DNA of 64,000 nt from Rhabdornis inornatus (lineage: Eukaryota; Chordata; Aves; Passeriformes; Rhabdornithidae), in assembly GCA_013397075.1 (NCBI GenBank), contig VWZS01000547.1:2751135-2815134 (forward strand), written 5' to 3'. Positions 23,629 through 36,800 of the stretch are shown here, piece by piece. The translations under genes were made by a program, and so were the position numbers. Below the pieces are notes generated by a model, which was not told the origin of the DNA, made no database searches, and worked only from the letters and a program-made list of their open reading frames with translations. The stretch's first letter is position 1; the number at the start of each line of letters is the position of its first letter.

Positions 23629-25139
23629 ATTAAGGGGATCACAGCAGGGCAGCAAAGTGACTGAGGTGGTGGTGATAATCAGCACATGGAAAATTTGGAT
23701 TGTTTCCTCTGGAAAACCTGTGAGAGAATGATTCCAATGAGGTGCTCTACTCTTTTGCTTTCAAGGTTATCAAAGAAATGATCACTCCCCTAGTTGTGGT
23801 GTCCCATTCTGTGACATTAATAGCAAGAATCTCTTGGCACAGGATGTAATTTGCCTGGGGAAATTAGTTTCAAAAAAGAGCAGAAAGTTAAATACTATTG
23901 CAGGGCTTAAATGAAGGCAAATAATTTTATAGCCAAAATAATATTTTTCTATGATAAATTATGTAGAAGGCAAGAATAATAAAATGTGATGCTCCAGGGA
24001 ATAAAACAATCCCTGTAAAGGTCAGGAAGCTCTTTTAACGTACCTGCACATCAGTCCGGATGCATTTTAATTTGTTTGGGTTTTGTGTCCTTGGTTGGAC
24101 ATTATATTCTTGCCTGAGCTCCTCAAGGCCAAACACCTCATTGGGTGGACAGAGAAACCTTTCCCAGCTCTCAGGATATTTCTCCATCCTTTGAAGCATG
24201 AGGCAGATGACTTCTGTTACACTCCTGTCCCATTCCTGCAAGACTTGACACACTGCAAGGCCTTGGTGACATCTCACCCTGTGACTTGTGACTCCACAAT
24301 TTTGCTGTTACACTGTCTCCAATGGTATCAGGATTAACTTTTCACCCCAAGCTGTCCATCTTGGGCATGGTGGTTAATTCCTGTGGTGTGGAGTTCCATG
24401 GCTTGGCTGTCGATGTGCTCTGTGCTTCGGTCTTAGATCAGCTGAGGTCATTTGTCTTCCTGTCTTAAGCCAACAACACATTAGATTTTAAGATGAGAAA
24501 TTCCCTTTTTTTCCCTGCTTTTCTTCTGCCCCGTATCAGCTTATCCCAGCCTTGTGCTTACCAGGGAAGTGGAGCCAGATCAGCTCTCAATCACCCAACC
24601 TGGAAGTCCCATCATTGCCACCCTGGAGCAGGGCCTGACAAACTACTGCACGTCATCTCAATCCCCCAGCTCCTCCACATCCAGTGGAGGGTCACACCTA
24701 TGAAATCAGCCCATTTGGCCCCTGTACCAGGTCAGCTCCACTCCCCACAGCCCAAGCCCATTTCTTCCTGCTTGCCCAAAGGCTTCTCAGCTGCATTCCA
24801 GGTTCCTCTGTCATCCACACAAGATGACACTTGGTGCTCATTTAGGGCAATTTACCAGGTTGGTTTGAATATAAGAGCTCTGAAATTTATTTCACGCTTG
24901 TGAAACAAACCCAGACCCAACTTTTTCACAACGGTTGTCAGCGATGTTCACAGCATCCTGAAATGTTCGAGTGGAATTTGCTCGTGAGCTTTGTAGAATT
25001 ACCCTCTGGGACAGAGCAAATATGGGAGAATTTGAGCTAGGAAAGACAATTTACATTATCGAAATGTTAAAACATGACAGAGCTGTTACCTCAAATCTGT
25101 ATTATAATAGTACTCAAAGATTTGATAAAATACAGGATT

Positions 25140-25472
25140 TTCATAGAATCACAGACTGGTTTGGGTTGGAAAGGGCCTTAAAGCCCATTTTGTTCCACCC
25201 CCTGCCTTGGACAGGGACACCTTCCCCTGTCCCAGGGTGCTCCAAGTCCTGTCCAACCTGGCCTTGGGCACTTCCAGGAATCCAGGGGCAGCCACAGCTT
25301 CTCTGGGCACCCTGTGCCAGGGCCTGCCCACCCTCCCAGGGAACAATTCCTTCCCAGTATCCCATCCAGCCCTGCCCTCTGGCAGTGGGAAGCCATTCCC
25401 TGTGTCCGGTCCCTCCATGCCTTGTCCCCAGTCCCTCTCCAGCTCTCCTGGAGCCCCTTTAGGCACTGGAAG
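25140..25472 (-). mobile_element. 5'-truncated CR1 LINE, reverse orientation, low divergence
   Basis: It begins TCATAGAATCACAGACTGGT and continues through the full CR1 3' block into GCAGTGGGAAGCCATTCCC and AGCTCTCCTGGAGCCCCTTT. It is very similar to the copies at 28.6 and 38.8 kb. An open frame through its sense strand is shared by all three and reflects common ancestry and composition, not a host gene. Confidence 0.9.
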
Positions 25473-28400
25473 GTGCATAACACAGATCATAACACACAGT
25501 ACAGATACCTGGACATCTTCAAAGAAGTAGCCAGTAATCACTGCAGTCATTACATGGTCCGGGTCTCCCCCCAGCCTTCGATCAGAGATGTTTGGAGTGA
25601 TCTCTGCTGCTTCCAGAGCAAAGGCAGCTCCATCTCCACCTTCCTCAGCTCTCTGGGAGAAAGCAGTGACCCTCTGCACTCCCACACCAGTGAGAGTTCC
25701 CACCATAACACTGGGACATCATGGCTTTGCGCCATTGGGTGAGCTCAAACTAACAAAAAAAATCCCCAAACTGTCTGGCTTTGTATTTTCCTGGAGTTTA
25801 AGTCCAGTTGAAGTCTTTAGATTTTTTTTTTTTTTTTCATTTTTGGATGTCACAAGTCACTGCATTTCAGGTGAACATTGAGCCCTGTCACTCAGGCCAG
25901 ATTAAATCCCAGCAACCCTGGGGAAAGCAGAGCTGCTGACATGGGCTGACATGGGAAGTGACGAGGTGCCAGCATGGGCCTGGCACTGCCAGGGAGGTTT
26001 GACAGTTCACAGCAGCAGGTCGGTGCTCCAGCCTGATCAAAGGAGGATGATCCAGGCACCCTGAGCCCTCTCACTCCCCAGCAGGCACAGGACACTGAGA
26101 TTTCAGACCAGATGATCTCAAAGCACTTGGACAAGGCAAGAAATCCTCGTGGCTTCACCTGCCAGCTCCCTGCTTGCAGGCTGAGCCCTTCCTCCCAGTC
26201 ACTGAATTAAAACCGTGTGGTTGAAATGAGCTCATTTTGCTTGAAAGGCTGCAAGCCCCGGTGCAGGCACCGCTCCCCTCCCATGCTGTCGCAGTACGCA
26301 GCCACCATTGCTGCAAGAGAGCTGCAGCTCATTTCAAGGTTGAATTTGTCCAGCTTCAGTCCCTGGGATATTTACATCTCTGGAAATTATCTGGGGATGC
26401 TGCAGTCCATTATAGCAGAGCTGCTGCCTTCCTTGGCCAGGTCTCTGGGCAAGTGCTTGGATTTTAACACTGTGATGTCCCCACATACACCCTTCTCTGT
26501 ATTCTGTATTTTTTTAAGATTAAGGAAAATATATTTTATTTTTCAAGCTTTTCTTTGCAATTGTGAGGACCAGATACTCTTTTTTAAATGACAAGAGATG
26601 AGAATCTCATGCAATTGCATGACCCCAATGGTTTAAAAACTCCTTTAGCTAAACCATTGCCCAGATTTTACCAAAGACACGTGGGGCTGATGTACGTGAG
26701 GGCCACTGACACCCAGCATGGAACACATGAGCCCTGAAGTACCTAAAATTATCTCACGTTGGCTTTTGAAGATAAGTCTCCACCCTCCATTCAGAATGAC
26801 AACTTTTGGCAACAACAAGAAAACAGAAATGACAGATGGTAACAAAATCTGGTACACAAACATGACAGTAGGCAATATAATGAACATTTCACCCACTCCT
26901 TCATTTATGCTAATCGGTGCTTTTGAGCAACCGGAATTGTTCTGCCAGACAGCCGCGGATCTGAGGCACAGCACAGCAAATCTCAGAGGTCCACCAACCT
27001 GAAACCAGGGTAAAACCCCACCAGGGGACTCACTGTGAATGAAATTAAGGTATCACTAAACTCCAACCCTGAGAAAATCCCCTCACTCCTAAACAGCACA
27101 TTCTGCCCTGAAATTCCTGCCCTGAAAACACCACATCCAGAAAACAGAGGCAGTTCAGTTTTCCTGCTACCCAAAGCTTCACCAAAATTCAGAGGAACCA
27201 GCAGAAATGAGAAGTAGCAGCCTTGCAGTCAATGTGAATTGCGCTAAATAAACGTATTTGTTACGGCAACAAAAATTTCCTTTAAGAAGCGCTTTTCTCC
27301 CAGACTCAGCTCCCTGGGATGGACTCTGTCCCTGCAGGAAAATGGTTACTCTTCCCTTTGAAGCCCACTTATCTCACGCTGACATTCGCAGTGGAAGGTG
27401 CTATGTCACCCACAAACCTCCTTTTATTTCCTATAAAAATGTAAATCAGCCTATTTTTTTTCCCCCCAACAACCTTATGTAATGAGCAGTGTCCTCGCTC
27501 AACCATTTTGAAGATGTGCTTTAGCCTCTATTTTATGCAGGAATCTGTAAGACTGAAACCATTCTTCCCTTTCCTTCCCTGATATTTCAGTGCTTGCTCC
27601 TTTGCCTGCTGATGCAAAGCTCTGTGGCCATTCCTGGCATGGGCAGAACCTAAAAACAGCTCAGAGGGCAACAGCAACATCATTATACTCTCCCAATGAT
27701 ATAAAATAAGTTTTCCCACAAGTAAATTGCCAATGCTTTCAGGAAAAGAGGGGCAACCTTGAGAACTTGCCCTCAGAGCCAGCTGGGATGTGTAATTGTA
27801 CAAATCTGTGTATATTTGTAATTATAAATGAGGCTGGTTCTCCATGATCAAAATTTCAAGACACTGCCCTTTACAGGACCCAATTTTCCTCTGCTTACAA
27901 TGCTGACACACATTACCCATGGCAGATGGAATGCTCTCTTCTGGGGGCAGAATCACAGTGAAAACACAGGAAAAATAGCAAATTTGGTCAAAACATTTCA
28001 GTTGCTTTTGAGGGCAAAAAACCCCATGGTCTTCATGGGTTTCTGGTAACCAGGTCTGCAAATCCTACACTCAGCCCCAGAGGAAGGGGCTGGAGATAAA
28101 TCTTTATGTCATCAATTCATCTCAGAGAACCAAAAATCTCCCACTGTCCTCATGAAGATCCACACAGACTTCTCTGACCTGGGGAAAACTTCACTTCTCC
28201 TGCTTTCTGTCTTATTCATTTGTCATTTCCTGCCCTGGATGAAGCATTCCAGCCTGTTTAGTTCTTCCTTGGGTGAAAGCTACTCCATTTCTTTAAGAGT
28301 CCTTGATGCCCACCTCTTCTAGACCTTCAATGCAAAGCCATGTATCAGTTTTGAGTTAAGGCAATTTCAGCAATGGAGCAGTTGGAACAGAATCCCACTG

Positions 28401-28581
28401 TGGATGGAGGTATGGCAGAGGAGAGTTTCCTGTTCTCTCTGCTTCAGTATCAATCATTCCTAAAAATAATGCCCCAACCATCTTCCAGACTTAAAATGCT
28501 GGAGAAGCACTGACCAGTAGGGCTGGAGTCTTCCAGAGACCCCTACACCGCAGCCCCTGGGTGCTTTCGTAGCCTTTTTAT

Positions 28582-29165
28582 AAATGGTTTGGGTTGGAAG
28601 GGATCTTAAAGCTCATCTTGTTCCATCCCTGGTCAGGGACACCTTCCACTGTCCCAGCTTGCTCCAAGTCCTGTCCAACCTGGCCTTGGACACTCCCAGG
28701 GATCCAGGGGCAGCCACAGCTTCTCTGGGCATTCTGTGCCAGGGCCTGCCCACCCTCCCAGGGAACAATTCCTTCCCAATATCCCATCCATCCCTGCCCT
28801 CTGGCAGTGGGAAGCCATTCCCTGTGTCCTGTCCCTCCATCCCTTGTCCCAAATCCCTCTCCAGCTCTCCTGGAGCCCCTTTAGGCCCTGCAAGGGGCTC
28901 TGAGGTGTCCCTGGAACTTTCTCTTTTCCAGGTGAGCAACCCCAGCTCTTCCAGCCTGGCTCTAGAGCAGAGGGGCTCCAGCCCTTGGAGCATCTCCATG
29001 ACCTCCCCTGGACTCACTTCAGCAGCTCCACACTCTTCTGATTCTGGTGCCCCAGAACTGAGGCAACTTTGCAGATGTGATCTCACCTGAATCCCACCCT
29101 CACCTGCTGCCCATGCTGTGGGATGAGCCCAGGATAACGCTGGCTTTCTGGGCTGCCCCTTCAAT
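28582..29165 (-). mobile_element. Longest CR1 fragment in the window, reverse orientation
   Basis: The left end (AAATGGTTTGGGTTGGAAGG) is the CR1 3' terminus. Rightward it carries the common 3' block, then AGAGCAGAGGGGCTCCAGCC, CCAGAACTGAGGCAACTTTG and GATGAGCCCAGGATAACGCT, older CR1 3' sequence absent from most other copies here. It is still truncated before the reverse transcriptase. A T run (29225-29240) lies about 60 bases beyond it. Confidence 0.9.
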
Positions 29166-29780
29166 CCATAGGTACTTAATGTCACCTGCTAAAAGACAAA
29201 CAAATCCTCTTTTTTGTTATTTTCTTTTTTTTTTTTTTTTAGGTATTTTTAAAGGCTTTACACACACTGGCTTTCCATCCCCTACCACCCATACTGTTCT
29301 TTTCCTCTGCCTAATTTCAGAGTAAGGAAGCTACACAGAATGTTTTCTGTCCAGGACATGGCAGGTTGTCTGATGAGAAGGAATCTGCCCCGGGACACCG
29401 TGAAGATGTGGGATCTTCTGCCTGTTGTTTGTCATGGAAAAAGGAAGATGCCTGTGTCCAGTTACTGAAACCAGGACTGCCAGCTCAAAACCTGGAACAT
29501 CAGCTTGGGAGGATGTTGCTCTGATGCTGCCGTGGCTGAAGGAGGCTCAACCCCACGTCCTTGGCCACCCAGGTGCGTTCACAGGGGTCCCTGGGTGCCC
29601 CGGAGCTGCCTGGCCATGGGGTGTGTGGGGCACAGGGGGCCGGGATGTGCTGGTGGATGGTCTGGGTTGCTTTGCTGAAGCCTGGGCCAGGACCCCGACA
29701 GCCTCCAGTTCTGCCGAGGCAGTCCCCACGTCCCCAGCGGGTTTTGCCCGCTTGCTGGACACGCTCAAAGTTCACGGTGC

Positions 29781-29836
29781 TATAAATACCCGGGCACAGG
29801 GCTGCCAGCGGGGCCGGCCGCGGGGGGGGGCTGCTA
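29781..29836 (+). promoter_or_regulatory. TATA-like box leading into a GC-rich patch, possible core promoter
   Basis: TATAAATA at 29781-29788 is followed within about 25-45 bases by a GC-rich, CpG-containing block (AGCGGGGCCGGCCGCGGGGG). This spacing resembles a TATA promoter reading rightward, opposite to both genes. No recognisable transcript or coding exon follows, so this remains a weak candidate; TATA-like octamers also occur by chance. Confidence 0.25.
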
Positions 29837-30185
29837 AAACCCAACGGGCTTTCGTGTCAATTAACCCTTTGCGTGCACGAGCCCCTTCTGTGCGGTTAAA
29901 AAAACAGGAATCCTCCAATTCGAAACGTGTCTAAAGCCAGAAGAGAGCAGCAAACTCCTTCAGTGGACAGATATCTGCTGGGAAGAGCCCTGGGATTGGT
30001 ACCAGGACTGGAAGAGCACAGGGTGCTGGAGGATGTTGGCGGTGGACGGGTGTTTTGTGACACAGCTGATCTGTGACCCCCCCCAGCTTGGGCAGGTCCT
30101 TGTGTTGGGGATGCAGTGATGTGGATCCAGCATGGCTTGGGTTCCCCCATAAAGCAGAGGCTGCCAGTGCACCCACATTCCCCAC

Positions 30186-30320
30186 AGAGCGTGGCCTCAT
30201 GCCACACAGCCCCATGCCCTGCCCCACATGGCCCCACAGAGCACAGCCCCACACCCTGCCCTGTGTGCCCCCCCACACACCGCAGCCCTGTGCCCCCAGC
30301 CTGTCCCGTGTCCCCTGCAC
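30186..30320. repeat. C/A-rich low-complexity degenerate repeat
   Basis: The + strand repeats short variants of GGCCCCACAGAGCACAGCCCC and ACCCTGCCCTGTGTGCCC with strong C bias; the minus strand is correspondingly G/T-rich. Units are about 13-20 bases and irregular. Long open frames on both strands across it are composition effects. Confidence 0.5.
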
Positions 30321-33300
30321 CATGTGCAGGACTCGTTCCCAGCAGAAGCGCTGCGGTGCTTGGAGGCCAAAGAACTCGGAGGCCAAGAGAAACGCAAAAA
30401 TCAGTACAGGCTCCAACCCCGGCTTGGGGACAAGCCCAAAACGTGGAGTCCCCAGGGGCGCCAGCTCACCCGAGGCAGAGCACAGCACATCACCTGCAGC
30501 AGGGTGTGAAGCGGCTCCCCGGGGAGCCAAGCCGGGGAGACGCCTGTGACCCCACCCACAGCTGCACAGAGCCCTTTTGTGGTGCGAAACGTTATCTTTT
30601 AACCATTTCCCTCCCACACCTTACCCTGCGGGCTGAGGGGAGAGCCGGTCTCTGAGGAAGAGCCTCTTGCCCCTTTTGCCTGCTCAAAGCACGGGCGATG
30701 GGAAGCTCGGAGAGAAGCTCGGACAAGGCGGCAGAGCAGAGCCCCACGGGCTGCGTGCTACCCCCGGCTCCTGCTGAGGCTGGACACAGCTCAGTGCACG
30801 CATGGCTCAGGGACAACAGCTCAGGACTGAGCAAGGTCCTGGCAACCAAAGGTGATCACAGCTCCACCAGGGCCAGGCTGCCTTGAGCACGGGGCAGCAC
30901 ATCCCCGTGGCCTCGCAGGCAGGGGGTGACCTTGTCCCTTGCCCCCAGGCATGTCACAGCTGCGAGGGACCCTTGGTCTTGCTCAGGTCACAGTGCCACC
31001 AGAACACACTAATTTCACCCTTGGAAATGTCACCTTTTGGGTCACTTCAGGCCAAGCAAAGCCACGTTCATCACCTCACTCTCCACCATCTCCTCTCACC
31101 ACCGCAGCTCCCGTGATGCCAAACACCTCCTTGTCGCAGCTGGATGTCGTGGCTCTTCCTGACGCTTACTTAACCAGGATTTTGGGTTAACTCAGGTCAT
31201 CGCTCCTGTTGCCGACAGGGTCCTGCCCCATAGCTGTGCCCTGTCCCGTTCCCCACATTCCCTGTGCTGCTCTGGGATGTGGCTGCCCCACAGCTGGTCC
31301 CCTCAAGCCCCCGGGTCACTGTGAGAGGCACTGCCGGACTCTGTGCACGGCGCAGCACAGGAGCAAAGGAGCCTGGTGGGTGGCACTAGGGGGAGATAAA
31401 GGCCGGAACATGCCGGGCCCTGCGTCCTTGCCAGCCCCTCCTGTCTCCTTGTCCCCAAGGCCATCCTAGCCCCGGCTGCTGGCGGGGACAAAGGGGAGAA
31501 CTGCAGGTTTCTGCCTATCATAGCCCCGTTGCTTTGTGGGGTCTTTCCTGGCATCTTCAGTCTTTGGGAAACATCTTTGGCAACGAGGGGCCTTATGGCA
31601 TTTACACCTTTATGCAGTAGGTATAAAAGCAAGAAACTGCCTTCTTCCATGTGCAGGGACACCCCAAAACCCATCCAGAAAGGAGGAGAATGGATATAAC
31701 ACCCAGAATGGGGGTCAGGAGGGAATGATGAGTACAGGGACGTGGCCTGGAAGCAGAGAGTGACACATGCTGCAAGACCTCAGCTGGAGGCTCAGCCTGT
31801 CACATCTGACTCCCCTTTCCCAATGCCCCTAGGTGTACTTGGCATCAGCACAGCTGTAACAGCCTTTACAGGACCCCACCACCAGCAAACTGGGCACCTT
31901 CAGGGCTAAAAACCATTTCAGGTTTCAGGGGACCTCTGGGTCAAGGTACCATCCTGGTATCACACCAGCTCCTCTGTTCCCATGGATGTTCCCTTCTCCA
32001 CAGGCTCCATGTGACCCCCTCAGCAGAGATGAGTTCACTAGGCAGAATTTGGGGGAGCTGGGAGACAAGGAGCTGAACCAGCAGGACCTGTCCCTAACAG
32101 AGCTGTTTACGCCCAGCTGGACCACAGTGGCACCCATGGGTGCAGCTGTGGCTCCTGTGGTGTGGAATCAGTGCTGGATGCTGGGGCAGGCACTGTGCAA
32201 CAGCAGCTCTGCAGGCAGGAGCCACATGAGGGGGGGCACTTTCCTCTTGTATTTTCTGTGGATTAGAAAGAAAAGTTAAATTATTTCCTCTTTTTCCAGG
32301 AGGAGGGATGCGGAGTGTGGCTGGCACAGAGTTATCAAAAAATGCTACTAATACAGGTTTGTACATCACTTGCAATGCCATCAAACCATGGTGCCCTGGG
32401 GGCCTGGGCTAACTGGGCACATGCCTGAGCTCCCCCCAAAAAGCCCACACAAACTCCACACAAAAAACACCCCAAACCACCAACCCACTGCAAAGTTGTA
32501 TTTTCTCTTCCACTGCCCAGTTTGGTCAGAACCACAGGACACAGAAGCAACACTTGCCCTGTAGCCACATCTCTGGTTTGCTCATATCTACAATTATTTA
32601 GAGCTCCAGCTCCACAGTTTCCAGCATTCTCTCTCCTAAACTCCATGACTGCTGGCGCTGGGGGGGAATGGGGCTGGTAATGTGATAGGGATGTTGGCCT
32701 CGGACCAGGAGGCTGGAGGCAGAGGGTGGAAGGCAGAGGGGTGCCCAGGCTGGGGTGTTATCCAAGCCCCTGCAGGAACAAGGTGTCTTTGGCTTGATGT
32801 GAGCTGGCAAGAGCAAGAGGGAAGGAGATCTTTCGTCAGCACTTTGCTATGCACTGTGCTCCCTGCAGAGCTGCTGTGGAGCTCTGCCTGGACACACAGA
32901 CTCACCACTACTGTGGTGGCAGGAGAACTCTTCCCAGAGCTGCTCATCCCAGGTCCTTTTTCCCTCTCAGGCCTGCAAAATTCCATGTTCTGCTTCAGCT
33001 TGGCTCCAAACACATGCCCAAAAAGCAGAACATCCAACACAACATTGCTGCTCTTCCCACGCCGTGAGGTGAGCGAGGCGCACGCAGCAGCACCCGATGG
33101 GTCACCCCACGGGCTGAGTGACCACTGACAGAGCTGGCTCCAACACATTGCTGTTGTATAAAAGAGCTGATGGTCTGTGCCCAGACTCTGTCACAGCCCC
33201 TAAACCCTCAGGGGGCTCTGGTGCAAATCCAGGGTTTGCATTGTCCCTTACCCAGGCTTTGCAAACCAACCTGGAAGTAAAGGCTCATTTTTCCTATTTT

Positions 33301-33832
33301 TCAATAATGTGAAATAAGGACAGAAGCATTCCCTGGGACTGCTCAAGGCACCCAGTGCTGTGACTGCAGCCCAGCTTCCCCCCTCTGAAATGCATCATGT
33401 GCCACCATGGAATGCCAGTCCAGATCTTGGGCTGCAAACCAACAGCGATTGGGGTTTATTTCAATTGTTTCAATAGCTCTTTGCTTTTAACAGATCATTC
33501 CTAAGATCATGCCATTCTGCCACATGTTCTACACATAATTTCCCATCTCCCAGCTTGGACACAGCCTTTGAAAAAGGACATTTCACCTCCAGTGTGCCCC
33601 GGGCACACAGCCCAGGCAGAGCTGAGCCCTTCCCAAAGGTTCCCTCTCTCAGACACCTTGTGCCAAACCCAACATGGTCACTTTGTCATCAAGTGCCAAG
33701 TACAAAGCATATGCAGGACAGATGGGTATGAGGTTTACAAGATAATTAAGCATGTTAATGAAGTTCATTTGCATCTAGCTCCTAAATTCCCATAAACTTT
33801 GCGAGGCTGGGAAATGAGAATTGCTGCTTGAC

Positions 33833-33845
33833 GTTGCAAAGCAAC
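33833..33845. promoter_or_regulatory. X-box-like (RFX) motif
   Basis: GTTGCAAAGCAAC is a five-base inverted repeat with a three-base spacer, close to the RFX-family X-box form (GTTGC-n-GCAAC). It is embedded in an AT-rich stretch with homeobox-like cores (TAATTAAG, TTAATGAAG) at 33.74-33.77 kb. It may mark a distal enhancer, but a short motif of this type has no statistical weight alone. Confidence 0.25.
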
Positions 33846-36800
33846 AGAAGTTTAGTTACCAAAAGCAAAGCAGTGATTTACAAACGAGACCCAAAGCTGC
33901 TGTGGCCAGGCTGAGCACAGCCCTGCAGGTCCCCCTGGCAGAGCCATGGCACACGATGGCCCCCATGCCACTGCAGTGGCCACAGCCATTAATACAAGCT
34001 GCTGTGGGCTCTGCTGGACTGAAATGTCACAGAACCAGAGAGAGCAAGGGGAAATCATTGCTCCAAAGAAAGATTTGACCCAGAGATGAAGGAAAAGTTC
34101 TTTGGTGTGAAAAGGAAAGTCAGTGGCTGGTGTGGGAAGCCAGGTGAGAGCACCCTCTCCATGGGCTGCTCCTGAAGCAGGAGCAGGGCAGAATCCTTTG
34201 ATGAAGTCGTGGTGATGGCACAACAGAGAGAGGCAGACCGGCATTCCCTGGGCAGAGATGGACTCCAGGGCTGTACCCAGACAGAGCTGGAGCAGCCCCA
34301 GGAGAAGAGGGGAACAGCTTGGATTAGAGATCCCCAAGAAACCCCCAAAGATACCCCAGGGTAACCAGAGCAGGAGCTGGCAGATGTGCTCCACACCCAC
34401 CTCCCAACACTGCTGGAGCTGGGAGGGCACTGGGGTCCTAATATGTGGCCAAGCCTGGGCCAGAGCTCACCTGCAAGTTCTCGCCTCCACCTGAAAGGAG
34501 AGAAGGGTCACAGACTGGGAGGTGGCTCCAGGTGCTGCAGCACCTCTCCATTACCCTGAGGTGATGGTGGCTCCTCAGAAGCGGAAACCCCGAGAGTGGC
34601 ACAGCCAGGCAGTGCAGAACCTGGGAGCAGCCCCACACCATGGGGTCGGGTACCACTCACCTTCCCAGCACCCAGGGCAATCCTTAAGCCTCCTTCTTCC
34701 AGAGGAGGAAGAAACCAGTGATCCCATCCTGCAGCATGCCTGAGGTGCCAGATCCCTTGCAGCACCTGTAGATGGGAGATATGGAGCAGCCTGTGGGTTG
34801 GCTCTGCTGTCCCCCACTGCCCAGCTGGGCCAAGCACACCATGGCAGCAGGCCAAGCACCCACAGCTCACTATGGACAAACACAGTCTAGACTTTCAGGA
34901 ACTGCTCTGAAACATCTCCCTGAGAGACCTTTGAGCTTTTCTTGTTACACGTCCTCACATAAACTAACCATGCACAGGGCGGGTCTTTCAATACATCCAA
35001 CATTGGTGTATGACATGTCCTGACCACGAACCAAAGCACAGAGAGAAAAGAAACTTTAATGTGGGCTTATCCAGGACAAGACAAACTGAAAACAGCAGAA
35101 CTGGATTTGTTTGAAATACCTTCATCAGATTTATTAAAAAATATCCCTTGGCAGTTGACAATCATGATCCACAATCAGAACCTGACTGGACAACACTGGA
35201 ACAGTTTTCACTTACAGCAGAAGGTGAATACCTGGGAACACCCCAGCAAGGCCTACACACTCTATAGGCATTAAACACTGGGCTAGCACTGAGGAGCCCA
35301 GGGCAAATGCTGGCTGTGGTGCCAACTGCAACACAGGTGTTGCTGTGTGCTCTCATACTTACCTGGTCTGTGGGGAAAAAAACAAAGGTTCAAAATATGA
35401 GGGAAAAGAATCAGTCGGGACCCAGTGAAACTGGACGCCATTTCTCTTTGATTCCACCAGCTCTTGCTGTGCTGCAGCCAAGGGAGAGCAGGGAAAGGGA
35501 ATCTGGACAACGTGGCTGGACACATTCAGATGCTGTGGCTGCCTAGTGAGAAGGGTTTGGTGCTGCAGGACCAACGGTGGTGGGTCACTGGTCATCGACA
35601 GGCAGCAGCATCCAGAGGAAACCTTCACATCTGCCAGGTCAAACCCTGACTGGGAAGGGCTCAGGGCTTCATTAGGGCTTTCATTCCCCAGTGAAACCTG
35701 ATAAACACACAGCTGCAAGCTGACAAGAAACCTCGAGAGAAGTGGGGGATGTGGGACAGACAGACAGACAGATATGGGGTTTGCTCTTTGGGTCAGATTC
35801 CAGTTTTGGAAGTATCAAGGCTCCCCTTCTTGTCCAGCCACTGCTGCTCAGCCAGTCCTTGCTCTGTGGACACTCACTCCTGAAAAACTGCCTCATTCCC
35901 CTTTCCAAGCAAATTAAGGGGATCTGAAAAAGGCACTGGAACTCCAGAGTAAACCATCAATGCTCTCTGCCAAAGAGAAAAATAACTTCTCAAAGCTCAT
36001 CCCCAGTTTTGAACAAAACAAGCTCCCTGTGAGGAAAAGCTCTGCCCAGCAGTGACCTAAGATGGCTGCAGAGGTGCTGCCAGTGGTGCCTGCACGGCCC
36101 CCTCCCAATGCTTCAGAACTGGATCAAAATAAGGAAGAATTAGGAAGGAGTTGTCTTCTCACTCTGGGCACTGGGAACAGGAAGGTCATTCACTGCCAAC
36201 CAACACATCAAAGTGCAGCACGTCTATGTGACAAATCCCTTCCGTGTTTAAGATGCCTCCTAAATATGCACCTAATCAAAAATTAACTTGGTGGCTTCAT
36301 GATTATCAAAGAAACATTGTTAAAAGCCAGATCCAAAACAAAGGGCTGAAAAACCTATTCCAAACTACTCTTCTTCCAGATCATGCGCCAAGGGCTGCGG
36401 CTGAAGCGGGGCTGGAGCAAAAATACGAAAGCAAAAACGATTTGGAGTTGACACAGTGTATTGTGAATTACTTCTCAGCTTTTCTACATCTAAGAGAGCA
36501 TGAAATGATTGGCTGTACAGTGGAACAGTTTAATATACAATTGATTACAGAGCTGCAGATAACACGCGTTGGATCTATATACACACAGAGCTTAATATTT
36601 CACAGATACAACTTCTCACCATCTCGCTTTGTCCACGAAGCATTGGCACGGAGTATTTACAGTGAGGCTGCTGCGAGGAAGCCCCGTCCCCCCGCACAGC
36701 CCCGGGCGAGGCTGCCCCAGCAGGGGGTGTAAACAGAGCGGTTCTCTCTTTCTGCAAGGGATGGAGAAGGTGGGAACAATGGGCTGCGCTGGGCAGGAGG

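Noticed and set aside
26608..26621. 14-bp palindrome CATGCAATTGCATG, considered as a paired octamer-like site
   Set aside because: Short, AT-rich and without supporting context; palindromes of this size are not rare in 64 kb.
28613..29185. 190-codon open frame and the similar frames at 25149-25706 and 38713-39162
   Set aside because: All three are the same CR1 3' region read in its sense direction; similarity among them is repeat ancestry, not a gene family.
29425..29934. 169-codon open frame through the GC-rich patch near 29.8 kb
   Set aside because: Composition-driven, no recognisable domain, overlapped by open frames on the other strand; not supported as a gene.
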